A stretch of 36,956 nt of DNA from Staphylococcus massiliensis CCUG 55927 (GTDB lineage Bacteria > Bacillota > Bacilli > Staphylococcales > Staphylococcaceae), in assembly GCF_000298075.1 (NCBI RefSeq), contig NZ_JH815595.1, positions 1-36,956 on the forward strand, read 5' to 3'. The notes beneath the pieces were generated by a model. The model made no database searches. It was not told the origin of the DNA and was given only the letters and a program-made list of their open reading frames with translations. Of this stretch, positions 19,200 through 28,102 are shown piece after piece. Every line of letters begins with the position of its first letter. Positions within the stretch are counted from its first letter, which is position 1. The position numbers and the translations under genes are program-made.

Positions 19200-19799
19200 A
19201 TGATTCAACAGCAATTAAGTAATGAAGAACTCTCAACGCTCATTAAAAATTATCAATCCAATCGTGATGCTTCTAAAGAAGCCTTAGTAAAAACACTACG
19301 TCCGTATATTTTAGAAGCGCTAATCGACTACAGAGTAAATAGGCAAGACCGTGAAGATATTTGTCATGATATTATAATGAAGCTCATGCAACATTTTGAA
19401 CACTTTGTTATCGATGATACGTTGCCTATTACGCATTATCTGAACAAGGTCATTAAACGTGCAAAGATTGATTATTTAAGAGCGCATATGCGTTTAGAAG
19501 CACTCGGTGAGATGATCTTGAATGAGAGTAAAGCTGCTTATTACGCGTATCAAGCTATATACTATGCTGAGCTTGAACAGAATATGGTGCATAAAGAGGA
19601 GCTTGCATTTCTAGAGTGCTTTAGTGAGCGGTTAAGTCCTTTTGAAGTACAAGTCGTTGATTTGTTGATGAAAGAGTACAAACCGCGTGAAATCGCATTA
19701 AAGTTTCGCGTTGAAGAAAAAGTTGTATATAATGCGATTTATCGTTGTAAACATAAATTAAAAAAATATTATAAACGCTTATATCTATTTGACAATTGA
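19200..19799 (+). CDS. sigH: sigma-70 family factor SigH
   Basis: 199 residues, a small sigma factor at the SigH locus position (between yacP and rpmG-secE-nusG). A region 2-like segment (DREDICHDIIMKLMQH and VIKRAKIDYLRAHMR) and a region 4 helix-turn-helix (SPFEVQVVDLLMKEYKPREIALKFRVEEKVVYNAIYRCKHKLKKYY) are visible. In staphylococci SigH is normally silent and controls comG/comE DNA-uptake genes and prophage integrase expression. ATG 19200 is preceded by TAGGAT at a workable distance; GTG 19191 would sit too close to it. Divergence from other sigma factors is usual for staphylococcal SigH. Confidence 0.9.
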   Translation: MIQQQLSNEELSTLIKNYQSNRDASKEALVKTLRPYILEALIDYRVNRQDREDICHDIIMKLMQHFEHFVIDDTLPITHYLNKVIKRAKIDYLRAHMRLEALGEMILNESKAAYYAYQAIYYAELEQNMVHKEELAFLECFSERLSPFEVQVVDLLMKEYKPREIALKFRVEEKVVYNAIYRCKHKLKKYYKRLYLFDN

Positions 19800-19818
19800 T
19801 TAAGAATTTTTGTATAGT
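19789..19818 (+). promoter_or_regulatory. promoter of rpmG-secE-nusG
   Basis: A perfect -35 TTGACA (19789-19794) overlaps the end of sigH, with TATAGT (19813-19818) 18 bp on. Transcription would begin near 19825, about 25 nt before rpmG. Confidence 0.8.
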
Positions 19819-19849
19819 AAACTGGTATTATAATGAGCAGGTGAACATT

Positions 19850-19993
19850 ATGAAAAAGGTTCCTATTAATTGTGAAGCGTGTGGTAACAGAAATTATAAT
19901 GTACCTAAAAATAAAGAAACTTCAACACGCCTAACACTCAAAAAATATTGTCCAAATTGTAATCAGCACACAGTTCATAAAGAATCGAAATAA
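19850..19993 (+). CDS. rpmG: 50S ribosomal protein L33 (zinc form)
   Basis: 47 residues from ATG 19850. Four cysteines, C8/C11 (CEAC) and C34/C37 (CPNC), mark the zinc-binding paralogue of L33, a protein of the 50S E-site region. A longer frame begins at 19796, but its first 18 codons overlap the sigH end and the promoter; AGCAGGTGAAC directly precedes 19850. Firmicutes often carry several rpmG copies, this one being next to secE. Confidence 0.95.
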   Translation: MKKVPINCEACGNRNYNVPKNKETSTRLTLKKYCPNCNQHTVHKESK

Positions 19994-20014
19994 ATGAAGT
20001 GGAGGATATGAGAT

Positions 20015-20194
20015 ATGGCTAAAAAAGAAAGTTTCTTCCAAGGTGTCAAAAGTGAGATGGAGAAGACAAGCTGGCCAACAGGAAAAGAACTAGGTAAATA
20101 TACATCGATTGTAGTTACAACAGTGTTATTTTTCTTATTATTTTTCTATGGTCTAGATATTGGAATCGGGAGACTTATCGAAATTATCAAATAG
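20015..20194 (+). CDS. secE: protein translocase subunit SecE
   Basis: 59 residues, found by position and motif since it is very short. The conserved cytoplasmic helix [13 protein letters not shown] is followed by a single transmembrane segment (about 30-48, [20 protein letters not shown]). SecE clamps SecY in the SecYEG channel. GGAGGATATGAGAT precedes ATG 20015; the ATG at 20008 runs into a stop after four codons. Located between rpmG and nusG, the canonical order. Confidence 0.96.
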   Translation: MAKKESFFQGVKSEMEKTSWPTGKELGKYTSIVVTTVLFFLLFFYGLDIGIGRLIEIIK

Positions 20195-20208
20195 TTAGGA
20201 GTGACAAG

Positions 20209-20757
20209 ATGTCCACAGAGAACGGGGCAAAACGTTGGTATGCAGTACACACATACTCAGGTTATGAAAATAAAGTTAAAAAGAATTTAGAAAAACGTGT
20301 TGAATCTATGAATATGACAGAACAAATTTTCAGAGTTGTCATACCAGAAGAAGAGGAAACACAAGTTAAAGACGGTAAAGCGAAAACGCTTGTTAAAAAA
20401 ACATTCCCAGGTTACGTTCTTGTTGAATTAGTCATGACAGACCAATCATGGTATGTAGTACGTAATACACCTGGTGTTACAGGATTCGTAGGTTCAGCAG
20501 GTGCGGGTTCTAAGCCAAATCCATTACTTCCAGATGAAGCGCGTTTCATCTTAAAACAAATGGGCATGAAAGAAAAAACAATCGATGTTGAAGTTGAAAT
20601 TGGCGACCAAGTTAAAATTAAATCTGGCCCATTTGCTGACCAAGTTGGCGTAGTAGATGAGTTAGAATCAGAAAAATTCAAGTTAACAGTACTTGTAAAT
20701 ATGTTCGGTCGTGAAACACCTGTAGAAGTAGAATTTGATCAAATCGAGAAATTATAA
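20209..20757 (+). CDS. nusG: transcription termination/antitermination protein NusG
   Basis: 182 residues. The N-terminal NGN domain (about 8-115) contains KRWYAVHTYSGYENKVKKNL, FPGYVLVELVM and RNTPGVTGFVG, and the C-terminal KOW domain is EIGDQVKIKSGPFADQVGVVDEL. NusG binds RNA polymerase, affects pausing and couples transcription with translation. GTTAGGAGTGAC lies before ATG 20209. It is the last gene of rpmG-secE-nusG, and the long gap downstream holds the repeat array. Confidence 0.97.
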   Translation: MSTENGAKRWYAVHTYSGYENKVKKNLEKRVESMNMTEQIFRVVIPEEEETQVKDGKAKTLVKKTFPGYVLVELVMTDQSWYVVRNTPGVTGFVGSAGAGSKPNPLLPDEARFILKQMGMKEKTIDVEVEIGDQVKIKSGPFADQVGVVDELESEKFKLTVLVNMFGRETPVEVEFDQIEKL

Positions 20758-20841
20758 ATTTTGTGGCGTTAACTTAATTGATGCGCTAGGCGTTCAGTGA
20801 GTAAGCTAAGGCAATGAGCGATTTGAGCTAAGCGTAAACTA

Positions 20842-21060
20842 ATCCCACTATGAATTACATTCTAAGTGAATAGATGTACGCTTTCGCTGGGCTCATGCAC
20901 AAGTTCCACTATGATTTAAAAGTCTAGTGTTTTAAAGGAAGGCCTGAGCATAGCTCATGCATAAATCCCACTAAGAATTTTATTCTAAGTGAATAGAGGT
21001 ACGCCTGAGCAAAGCTCATGCACAAGTTCCACTATGATTAAAAAAATCAAGTGGAACTTT
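20842..21060 (+). repeat. tandem hairpin array in the nusG-rplK gap (123-bp duplication of two 61-62-nt units)
   Basis: This fills most of a 444-bp gap with no credible gene. Four CACT...AGTG-type hairpins begin at 20846, 20907, 20969 and 21030, spaced 61, 62 and 61 nt. Units 1 and 3 and units 2 and 4 are nearest to each other, offset by exactly 123 bp: ATTCTAAGTGAATAGA at 20859 and 20982, and the 26-nt segment beginning GCTCATGCAC at 20891 and 21014 is identical. GCTCATGC also begins unit 3 (20953). TGAGC-GCTCA inverted pairs (around 20945-20957 and 21007-21018) make a second small hairpin in later units. The last hairpin, 21024-21033 with 21050-21059, may end nusG transcripts but has only a short T run. 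Confidence 0.85.
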
Positions 21061-21064
21061 GCTA

Positions 21065-21093
21065 TTGTAATTTGTAATAAGTAATGTTAAACT
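21065..21093 (+). promoter_or_regulatory. candidate rplK-rplA promoter
   Basis: TTGTAA (21065-21070) and TAAACT (21088-21093), 17 bp apart, lie just after the repeat array and directly before the structured leader. Both hexamers are imperfect. Confidence 0.5.
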
Positions 21094-21094
21094 A

Positions 21095-21177
21095 ATGTGG
21101 TCGCGCTCATGGAGGCGCTCATTTCGTCACGAAATGTTTTATGAGTGGGAGGGCAAAACTGAGCCCTGTGACCACAT
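21095..21177 (+). ncRNA. structured 5' leader of rplK (three-way junction)
   Basis: ATGTGGTC (21095-21102) pairs with GACCACAT (21170-21177). Inside it, CGCTCAT (21104-21110) pairs with ATGAGTG (21141-21147, one G-U) and encloses the hairpin CATTTCG-TCA-CGAAATG (21120-21136). A third arm is AGGGC (21150-21154) with GCCCT (21163-21167). The ribosome-binding site of rplK follows at 21187. L1 represses the L11-L1 mRNA in other bacteria by binding a leader mimicking its 23S site; a similar role here is inference, as I cannot align it to a known L1 motif. Confidence 0.6.
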
Positions 21178-21201
21178 CACGATATCAAGGAGGTGCACAT
21201 C

Positions 21202-21627
21202 GTGGCTAAAAAAGTAGAAAAAGTAGTTAAATTGCAAATTCCTGCAGGTAAAGCAAACCCAGCACCACCAGTTGGTCCTGCATTAGGTCAAGCCGGTGTG
21301 AATATCATGGGATTCTGTAAGGAGTTCAATGCACGTACACAAGAACAAGCAGGTTTAATCATTCCAGTTGAGATCACTGTATTTGAGGATCGCTCATTTA
21401 CATTCATCACTAAGACACCACCTGCAGCAGTACTACTTAAAAAAGCAGCAGGCGTTGAAAAAGGTTCAGGCGAACCTAACAAAAACAAAGTTGCTACTGT
21501 TACTAAAGACCAAGTACGCGAAATCGCTAACACTAAGATGCCTGACTTAAACGCAGCATCTGAAGAAGCAGCTATGCGTATCGTTGAAGGTACAGCGCGT
21601 AGTATGGGTATCACAGTAGAAGGCTAA
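21202..21627 (+). CDS. rplK: 50S ribosomal protein L11
   Basis: 141 residues, the standard length. L11 binds the GTPase-associated region of 23S rRNA. Conserved text: [33 protein letters not shown] in the N-terminal domain and [17 protein letters not shown] at the linker to the rRNA-binding C-terminal domain. The start is GTG 21202, six bases after AAGGAGGTG (21187-21195); the in-frame GTG at 21193 is part of that site. A structured leader lies upstream. The gap to rplA (141 bp) carries two hairpins. Confidence 0.97.
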   Translation: MAKKVEKVVKLQIPAGKANPAPPVGPALGQAGVNIMGFCKEFNARTQEQAGLIIPVEITVFEDRSFTFITKTPPAAVLLKKAAGVEKGSGEPNKNKVATVTKDQVREIANTKMPDLNAASEEAAMRIVEGTARSMGITVEG

Positions 21628-21672
21628 TCGCATAACGATAACTTTAAATGAAACATGTATAAATAACGATAT

Positions 21673-21721
21673 GCAGATAGCATTTGTTGCTGTCTGCCTT
21701 TAACTTGTACAAATGTACAAG
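21673..21721 (+). promoter_or_regulatory. paired hairpins between rplK and rplA
   Basis: GCAGATAGCA (21673-21682) pairs with TGCTGTCTGC (21688-21697) over 10 bp with one G-U. It is followed by a palindrome, CTTGTACA (21704-21711) and TGTACAAG (21714-21721). The first has no real T run, so it is not a standard terminator. These may be mRNA processing or stabilising elements; function unknown. Confidence 0.5.
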
Positions 21722-21768
21722 TGAACGTGGGAGGACATTCCGCTAAAACCACTAAAGGAGGAAAAGAA

Positions 21769-22464
21769 ATGGCTAAAAAAGGTAAAAAGTATCAAGATGC
21801 TCAAAGCAAAGTTGATCGCCAAAAGTTCTACAACGTAGAAGAAGCTATCAGCTTAGCTAAAGAAACTAATATTGCAAATTTTGATGCTTCAGTTGAAGTA
21901 GCATTTCGTTTAGGTATTGATACACGTAAGAATGACCAACAAATCCGTGGTGCTGTAGTATTACCACACGGTACTGGTAAATCACAACGTGTTTTAGTAT
22001 TCGCGAAAGGTGACAAAATTACTGAAGCGGAAGAAGCAGGCGCAGATTACGTAGGCGATTCAGATTACGTTAACAAAATCCAACAAGGTTGGTTCGACTT
22101 CGACGTAGTTGTTGCTACACCAGACATGATGGGAGAAGTTGGTAAACTTGGTCGTGTATTAGGACCTAAAGGTTTAATGCCAAACCCTAAAACTGGAACA
22201 GTAACAATGGACGTTAAAAAAGCTGTTGAAGAAATCAAAGCTGGTAAAGTTGAATACCGTGCTGAAAAATCTGGTATCGTTCATGCTTCTATCGGTAAAA
22301 CTTCATTCGATGAGGATAAATTAGTTGAAAACTTCAACGCATTAAAAGATGTTTTAACAAAAGCTAAACCATCTTCAGCAAAAGGTACTTACTTTAAATC
22401 AGTATCTGTAACAACAACTATGGGTCCTGGTATCAAAGTAGATACTTCTGGCTTTAAATTATAA
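21769..22464 (+). CDS. rplA: 50S ribosomal protein L1
   Basis: 231 residues. L1 forms the mobile L1 stalk at the E site and is the translational repressor of the L11 operon in well-studied bacteria. Conserved segments include [54 protein letters not shown] and [15 protein letters not shown] longer frame from 21721 adds 16 residues unlike the family; AAAGGAGG (21754-21761) fixes ATG 21769. After it comes a promoter and the L10 leader, so rplJL has its own control. Confidence 0.97.
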   Translation: MAKKGKKYQDAQSKVDRQKFYNVEEAISLAKETNIANFDASVEVAFRLGIDTRKNDQQIRGAVVLPHGTGKSQRVLVFAKGDKITEAEEAGADYVGDSDYVNKIQQGWFDFDVVVATPDMMGEVGKLGRVLGPKGLMPNPKTGTVTMDVKKAVEEIKAGKVEYRAEKSGIVHASIGKTSFDEDKLVENFNALKDVLTKAKPSSAKGTYFKSVSVTTTMGPGIKVDTSGFKL

Positions 22465-22474
22465 AAAATAATCG

Positions 22475-22503
22475 TTGACTTATTACACTAAGCGCGATAT
22501 ATT
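22475..22503 (+). promoter_or_regulatory. rplJ-rplL promoter
   Basis: TTGACT (22475-22480) and TATATT (22498-22503) with 17 bp between, just past the rplA stop. Transcripts would start near 22510, at the head of the L10 leader. Confidence 0.8.
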
Positions 22504-22514
22504 AATAAATGTGA

Positions 22515-22585
22515 TTATTTTACCTAAGACAGTAGGAGTTTAAAGAAACTTAATCATCATAGCAATTTATGATATCCTACCGAGG
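22515..22585 (+). ncRNA. ribosomal protein L10 leader
   Basis: The conserved strands CCTAAGACAGTAGGAG (22523-22538) and TATCCTACCGAGGCT (22573-22587) form the stem with internal loops bound by L10(L12)4 in Firmicutes, imitating the 23S L10 site. TAGGA pairs with TCCTA at the core. A terminator follows at 22614, so bound L10 would favour premature termination of rplJL. Confidence 0.88.
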
Positions 22586-22613
22586 CTAAATTGACTTGAA
22601 CGTGATAAGATTC

Positions 22614-22648
22614 AAGCACTTTTTGCCGCGGGTAAAAAGTGCTTTTTT
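22614..22648 (+). terminator. attenuator terminator in the L10 leader
   Basis: AAGCACTTTTT (22614-22624) and AAAAAGTGCTT (22634-22644) form an 11-bp stem around GCCGCGGGT, then more T. It lies between the L10 leader motif and rplJ, so it must be read through for expression. Confidence 0.9.
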
Positions 22649-22704
22649 ATTGTAAAAAATCAATAAAAAGCACCAATTAAAATTTAAATTATGGAGGTGT
22701 CTAA

Positions 22705-23214
22705 ATGTCTGCAATTATTGAAGCTAAAAAACAACAAGTCTCAACAATCAAAGAACAACTTGAAGCATCAGTTTCAACAGTTATCGTTAACTACCGTGGT
22801 TTAACTGTTGCTGAAGTAACAGACTTACGTAAACAATTACGTGAAGCTGGCGTTGAGTACAAAGTATACAAAAATACTATGCTTCGCCGTGCAGCTGAAG
22901 AAGCTGGACTTGAAGGTTTAAATGAACACTTCACAGGTCCTACAGCTGTAGCATTCTCTACAGAAGATGTTGTAGCACCAGCTAAAGTAATCGCTGGATT
23001 CGCTAAAGAACACGACGCAATTGAAGTTAAAGCCGGCATTATGGATGGTAAACTTATCTCAGCTGAGGAAGTTAACACAGTTGGTACATTACCATCTCAC
23101 GAAGGTCTTGTTTCAATGCTATTATCAGTATTACAAGCACCAATGCGCAACTTCGCTTATGCAGTTAAAGCAGTTGGAGAAGAGAAAGAAAAATCAGAAG
23201 AAAGTGCTGAATAA
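22705..23214 (+). CDS. rplJ: 50S ribosomal protein L10
   Basis: 169 residues. L10 anchors the L7/L12 dimers to the ribosomal stalk and represses its own operon. Conserved segments: [24 protein letters not shown] and [14 protein letters not shown] in the RNA-binding N-terminal part, [10 protein letters not shown], and a C-terminal acidic helix (about 140-169) that binds L12. GGAGGTG precedes ATG 22705. Controlled by the L10 leader and attenuator. Confidence 0.97.
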   Translation: MSAIIEAKKQQVSTIKEQLEASVSTVIVNYRGLTVAEVTDLRKQLREAGVEYKVYKNTMLRRAAEEAGLEGLNEHFTGPTAVAFSTEDVVAPAKVIAGFAKEHDAIEVKAGIMDGKLISAEEVNTVGTLPSHEGLVSMLLSVLQAPMRNFAYAVKAVGEEKEKSEESAE

Positions 23215-23268
23215 TCGACGCACTTACGCGATATCATAAAAAATATTTAAAAAATGGAGGAATATAAA

Positions 23269-23634
23269 ATGGCAAATCATGAACAAATCATTGAGTCAAT
23301 TAAAGAAATGTCAGTATTAGAATTAAACGATTTAGTTAAAGCAATTGAAGAAGAATTTGGTGTAACTGCAGCAGCTCCAGTAGCAGCAGCAGGTGCAGCA
23401 GGCGGCGGCGAAGCAGCTGAGAAAACAGAATTCGACGTAGAATTAACTTCAGCTGGTTCATCTAAGATCAAAGTTGTTAAAGCAGTTAAAGAAGCTACTG
23501 GTTTAGGTCTTAAAGACGCTAAAGCAATGGTAGACGAAGCTCCAAAAGTAATCAAAGAAGGATTACCAAAAGAAGAAGCTGAAAAACTTAAAGAACAATT
23601 AGAAGAAGTAGGCGCAACTGTAGAATTAAAATAA
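23269..23634 (+). CDS. rplL: 50S ribosomal protein L7/L12
   Basis: 121 residues. The N-terminal dimerisation domain (1-35, [27 protein letters not shown]), an alanine/glycine-rich hinge (about 38-52) and the C-terminal factor-binding domain ([23 protein letters not shown]) are all visible. It forms the stalk that recruits EF-Tu and EF-G, both encoded further on in this window. ATG 23269 follows GGAGG at 23256-23260; an upstream ATG at 23254 belongs to that site region and is rejected. Confidence 0.97.
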   Translation: MANHEQIIESIKEMSVLELNDLVKAIEEEFGVTAAAPVAAAGAAGGGEAAEKTEFDVELTSAGSSKIKVVKAVKEATGLGLKDAKAMVDEAPKVIKEGLPKEEAEKLKEQLEEVGATVELK

Positions 23635-23656
23635 TTCTTTGATAAATGAAAAAAGG

Positions 23657-23692
23657 GACTGGGATAATACTTGTTATTACCCAGTCTTTTTT
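23657..23692 (+). terminator. terminator after rplL
   Basis: GACTGGG (23657-23663) plus TAATA (23665-23669) pair with TATTA and CCCAGTC (23675-23686), one bulged A, loop CTTGT, then six T. Confidence 0.9.
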
Positions 23693-23716
23693 ATTTTCTA
23701 AAGGTGAGGTGTGGTT

Positions 23717-24325
23717 ATGAGCCATTATTATGATAAAACACCAGAGGTAAAGAGCGACGAGCAAGTTTTCACGTATCATTATCAAAATCATCGCTTAGCG
23801 CTTACGACTGACGCAGGTGTCTTTTCAAAAGGTAAAATTGATTTCGGATCAGACTTATTAGTTCGAACTTTTTTAAAGCATCACCCAGTTGGCAAGAAGA
23901 AAACGATTCTTGATGTAGGGTGCGGCTATGGACCTATTGGGCTTATGTTGGCAAAGGTTGCGCCGCATGATGACGTTACTCTAGTAGATGTGAACGCGCG
24001 TGCTTTAGCATTAACAACTAAGAATATCGAAGCTAATGATATCTCAAATGCTTCAGTAAAAGAAAGTGATGGTTTAAGTGAAGTTGAAGACGATACGTAT
24101 GACTTTATCTTAACCAATCCACCGATTCGTGCCGGAAAAGATGTCGTTCATGGCATTTTAGAAGGTGCCAAAGATAAGTTGAAAGCAAACGGCAAATTAT
24201 TAGTCGTGATTCAAAAGAAACAAGGTATGGCTTCTGCAAAAAAGAAAATGGACGCAGTATTTTCAAATGTGGAAGTTTTAGCTAAAAATAAAGGTTACTA
24301 TATTTTATCAAGTGATAAGTGTTGA
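23717..24325 (+). CDS. class I SAM-dependent methyltransferase, RsmC-like
   Basis: 202 residues, the gene usually found between rplL and rpoB in Firmicutes (YbxB). SAM motif I is LDVGCGYGPIGLML, motif II VTLVDVNARAL, and the catalytic NPPI in DFILTNPPIRAGK resembles the NPP(F/Y) of amino-group methyltransferases acting on guanine N2. It is related to the C-terminal half of E. coli RsmC (16S m2G1207), so an rRNA target is likely but unproven. ATG 23717 lies 7 bases after AAGGTGAGG; GTG 23711 is too close. The rpoB promoter overlaps its stop. Confidence 0.9.
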   Translation: MSHYYDKTPEVKSDEQVFTYHYQNHRLALTTDAGVFSKGKIDFGSDLLVRTFLKHHPVGKKKTILDVGCGYGPIGLMLAKVAPHDDVTLVDVNARALALTTKNIEANDISNASVKESDGLSEVEDDTYDFILTNPPIRAGKDVVHGILEGAKDKLKANGKLLVVIQKKQGMASAKKKMDAVFSNVEVLAKNKGYYILSSDKC

Positions 24326-24350
24326 TTTTCAAAACTTTCTCTGATAGAAT
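24322..24350 (+). promoter_or_regulatory. rpoB-rpoC promoter
   Basis: TTGATT (24322-24327) and TAGAAT (24345-24350), spaced 17 bp, give a leader of about 175 nt before rpoB. Confidence 0.75.
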
Positions 24351-24433
24351 TATAAAATGTAAAAATTTATGTTCAATAAGTGTGTACTTTTACGTATTTC
24401 GTGGTGATTATAACAATAATAATAGACGATAAT

Positions 24434-24473
24434 AGAAAATGGTGTCATCAAAATGTGCTGCCGTTTTCTTTTT
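24434..24473 (+). terminator. possible attenuator hairpin in the rpoB leader
   Basis: AGAAAATGG (24434-24442) pairs with CCGTTTTCT (24461-24469) with one G-U and an 18-base loop, followed at once by a T run. It lies between the promoter and rpoB, so it would reduce read-through. The large loop makes it weaker than a classical terminator. Confidence 0.55.
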
Positions 24474-24532
24474 GTCTAAGCACCTTTATAAATACTTTAA
24501 GTACGTGCACAATTTTTGAGGGGTGAATCTGT

Positions 24533-27500
24533 TTGGCAGGCCAAAATGTCCAATATGGAAGACATCGTAAACGTAGAAATTATGCGAGAATTTCAGAAGT
24601 ATTAGAACTACCTAACTTAATAGAGATTCAAACGAAATCTTATGAATGGTTCTTAAAAGAAGGTCTTTTAGATATGTTCCGAGATATCTCTCCTATCGAA
24701 GACTTTACAGGAAACTTATCATTAGAATTCGTTGATTATAGATTAGGTGAACCTAAATACGATTTAGAAGAATCTAAAAACCGCGATGCAACTTACGCAG
24801 CGCCTCTTCGTGTGAAAGTTCGTTTAATCATTAAAGAAACTGGCGAAGTTAAAGATCAAGAAGTATTTATGGGTGATTTCCCATTAATGACAGATACAGG
24901 TACATTCGTTATTAATGGTGCTGAACGTGTTATCGTATCACAACTTGTACGTTCACCATCCGTTTACTTCAACGAAAAATTAGATAAAAACGGTCGTACA
25001 AACTACGATGCAACAGTGATTCCTAACCGTGGTGCATGGTTAGAATACGAAACTGATGCGAAAGACGTAGTATATGTACGTATTGATAGAACAAGAAAGT
25101 TACCATTAACAGTATTATTACGTGCTTTAGGTTATTCATCTGACCAAGAGATCATTGATTTAATCGGTGATAATGAATACCTACGTAACACGCTTGAAAA
25201 GGACAATACTGAAAATACAGATCAAGCTTTACTTGAAATTTATGAACGTTTACGTCCAGGTGAACCACCAACACTTGAAAATGCTAAGAGTTTATTATAC
25301 TCACGTTTCTTCGATTCAAAACGTTATGATTTAGCTAGTGTTGGTCGTTACAAAGCTAACAAGAAACTTCACCTAAAACACCGTTTATTCAATCAAAAAT
25401 TAGCTGAACCTATCGTTGATTCAGAAACTGGTGAAATTGTAGCAGAAGAAGGTACTGTACTAGACCGTCGTAAATTAGACGAAATCATGGAAGTACTTGA
25501 ATCTACTGCGAACACTGAAGTTTATGAATTAGAAGGTAGTATTGTAGATGAACCGGTAGAAGTTCAATCTATTAAAGTATATGTACCAAATGATGATGAA
25601 GAAAAAACAACGACTGTAATTGGTAATGCATTCCCTGATTCAGAAGTAAAATGTATTACGCCAGCAGATATCGTTGCGTCAATGTCTTACTTCTTCAACT
25701 TACTACACGGCATTGGCTACACAGATGACATCGACCATTTAGGTAACCGTCGTTTACGTTCTGTAGGTGAATTACTACAAAACCAATTCCGTATCGGTTT
25801 ATCAAGAATGGAACGTGTCGTACGTGAAAGAATGTCAATCCAAGATACAGATTCGATCACACCACAACAACTTATTAATATCCGTCCAGTAATTGCTTCT
25901 ATCAAAGAATTCTTTGGTAGCTCTCAATTATCTCAATTCATGGATCAAGCAAACCCACTTGCAGAGTTAACGCACAAACGTCGTTTATCTGCCCTTGGAC
26001 CTGGTGGTTTAACGCGTGAACGTGCTCAAATGGAAGTACGTGACGTTCACTATTCTCACTATGGTCGTATGTGCCCAATCGAAACACCAGAGGGTCCAAA
26101 CATTGGTCTGATTAACTCACTATCAAGTTATGCACGCGTAAATGAATTTGGTTTCATTGAAACACCTTATCGTAAAGTAGATATCGAAAGAAACGCGATT
26201 ACTGAGCAAATCGACTACTTAACAGCTGACGAAGAAGATAGCTATGTAGTTGCCCAAGCGAACTCTCGTTTAGACGAAGAAGGTCGTTTCTTAGACGACG
26301 AAGTTGTATGTCGTTTCCGTGGTAACAATACAACAATGGATAAAGAGAAAATGGATTACATGGACGTATCACCTAAACAGGTTGTTTCTGCAGCGACAGC
26401 ATGTATCCCATTCATCGAAAACGATGACTCTAACCGTGCGTTAATGGGTGCAAACATGCAACGTCAAGCAGTACCTTTAATGAATCCAGAATCTCCATTC
26501 GTTGGTACAGGTATGGAACACGTAGCAGCTCGTGACTCAGGTGCAGCAGTCATTGCGCGTCACAGAGGTCGTGTTGAACATGTTCAATCTAACGAAGTAT
26601 TAGTACGTCGTTTAATCGAAGAAGACGGCAAAGAATATGAAGGCGAACTTGATCGCTATCCATTAGCTAAGTTCAAGCGTTCAAACTCTGGTACTTGTTA
26701 CAACCAACGTCCTATCATTGCTGAAGGCGACGTTGTAACTAAAGGCGAAATTCTTGCAGACGGTCCATCAATGGAACTTGGTGAAATGGCACTAGGTCGA
26801 AATGTAGTTGTTGGTTTCATGACATGGGAAGGTTACAACTACGAGGATGCTGTAATCATGAGCGAACGTCTTGTTAAAGACGACGTTTACACTTCTATTC
26901 ACATTGAAGAATATGAATCAGAAGCTCGTGATACGAAGCTTGGACCCGAAGAAATTACGCGTGACATTCCTAACGTTTCTGAAAATGCCCTTAAGAACTT
27001 AGACGATCGCGGTATCGTTTATGTTGGTGCTGAGGTTAAAGATGGTGACATTTTAGTAGGTAAAGTTACGCCTAAAGGTGTTACTGAATTAACTGCAGAA
27101 GAACGTTTATTACACGCTATCTTCGGTGAAAAAGCACGTGAAGTTCGCGATACGTCATTACGTGTACCACACGGTGCAGGCGGTATCGTATTAGATGTTA
27201 AGGTATTTAATCGTGAAGAAGGCGATGATTCGTTATCTCCAGGTGTTAACCAATTAGTACGTGTCTACATCGTTCAAAAACGTAAAATTCACGTAGGGGA
27301 TAAGATGTGTGGTCGTCACGGTAACAAAGGTGTTATTTCTAAGATCGTTCCTGAAGAAGATATGCCTTACTTACCAGATGGACGTCCAATCGACATCATG
27401 TTAAACCCACTAGGTGTACCATCTCGTATGAACATCGGACAAGTACTTGAATTACACTTAGGTATGGCAGCTAAATATCTAGGTATTCACGTTGCTTCTC

Positions 27501-28084
27501 CAGTATTCGATGGTGCGAACGATGAAGACGTATGGTCTACAATTGAAGAAGCTGGTATGGCACGCGATGGTAAAACAGTTCTTTATGATGGTAGAACTGG
27601 TGAACCATTCGATAACCGTATTTCAGTTGGTGTTATGTACATGCTTAAACTTGCTCACATGGTTGATGACAAGTTACACGCGCGTTCAACTGGTCCATAC
27701 TCACTCGTTACGCAACAACCACTTGGTGGTAAAGCACAATTCGGTGGTCAACGTTTCGGTGAAATGGAGGTATGGGCACTTGAAGCATACGGTGCTGCAT
27801 ACACACTTCAAGAAATCTTAACGTACAAATCAGACGACACTGTCGGACGTGTTAAAACTTATGAATCAATCGTTAAAGGTGAGAACATCTCTAAACCAAG
27901 TGTTCCAGAATCTTTCCGAGTGCTTATGAAAGAATTACAAAGTTTAGGATTAGATGTTAAAGTTATGGATGAAAGTGACAATGAAATTGAAATGCGTGAC
28001 CTTGAAGAAGATGAAATTCAAGATCGCAAAGTCAATTTACAACAATCTAGCATCCCAGAATCACAAAAAGAAATCACTGATTAA
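24533..28084 (+). CDS. rpoB: RNA polymerase beta subunit
   Basis: 1183 residues, the same length as S. aureus RpoB. It starts at TTG 24533, six bases after GAGGGGTGA, giving [22 protein letters not shown]. The rifampicin pocket segment [28 protein letters not shown] is intact and carries the sensitive-type residues, with H481 at 25973-25975. Other invariant stretches: [49 protein letters not shown] and [24 protein letters not shown] near the C-terminus. Transcribed from its own promoter with rpoC, with a hairpin between the two. Confidence 0.99.
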   Translation: MAGQNVQYGRHRKRRNYARISEVLELPNLIEIQTKSYEWFLKEGLLDMFRDISPIEDFTGNLSLEFVDYRLGEPKYDLEESKNRDATYAAPLRVKVRLIIKETGEVKDQEVFMGDFPLMTDTGTFVINGAERVIVSQLVRSPSVYFNEKLDKNGRTNYDATVIPNRGAWLEYETDAKDVVYVRIDRTRKLPLTVLLRALGYSSDQEIIDLIGDNEYLRNTLEKDNTENTDQALLEIYERLRPGEPPTLENAKSLLYSRFFDSKRYDLASVGRYKANKKLHLKHRLFNQKLAEPIVDSETGEIVAEEGTVLDRRKLDEIMEVLESTANTEVYELEGSIVDEPVEVQSIKVYVPNDDEEKTTTVIGNAFPDSEVKCITPADIVASMSYFFNLLHGIGYTDDIDHLGNRRLRSVGELLQNQFRIGLSRMERVVRERMSIQDTDSITPQQLINIRPVIASIKEFFGSSQLSQFMDQANPLAELTHKRRLSALGPGGLTRERAQMEVRDVHYSHYGRMCPIETPEGPNIGLINSLSSYARVNEFGFIETPYRKVDIERNAITEQIDYLTADEEDSYVVAQANSRLDEEGRFLDDEVVCRFRGNNTTMDKEKMDYMDVSPKQVVSAATACIPFIENDDSNRALMGANMQRQAVPLMNPESPFVGTGMEHVAARDSGAAVIARHRGRVEHVQSNEVLVRRLIEEDGKEYEGELDRYPLAKFKRSNSGTCYNQRPIIAEGDVVTKGEILADGPSMELGEMALGRNVVVGFMTWEGYNYEDAVIMSERLVKDDVYTSIHIEEYESEARDTKLGPEEITRDIPNVSENALKNLDDRGIVYVGAEVKDGDILVGKVTPKGVTELTAEERLLHAIFGEKAREVRDTSLRVPHGAGGIVLDVKVFNREEGDDSLSPGVNQLVRVYIVQKRKIHVGDKMCGRHGNKGVISKIVPEEDMPYLPDGRPIDIMLNPLGVPSRMNIGQVLELHLGMAAKYLGIHVASPVFDGANDEDVWSTIEEAGMARDGKTVLYDGRTGEPFDNRISVGVMYMLKLAHMVDDKLHARSTGPYSLVTQQPLGGKAQFGGQRFGEMEVWALEAYGAAYTLQEILTYKSDDTVGRVKTYESIVKGENISKPSVPESFRVLMKELQSLGLDVKVMDESDNEIEMRDLEEDEIQDRKVNLQQSSIPESQKEITD

Positions 28085-28102
28085 TAGAAGTTAAGTAAAT
28101 CA

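Noticed and set aside
20842..21060. CRISPR array
   Set aside because: The units are contiguous related hairpins with a higher-order 123-bp period; there are no unique spacers of constant length between identical short repeats and no cas genes.
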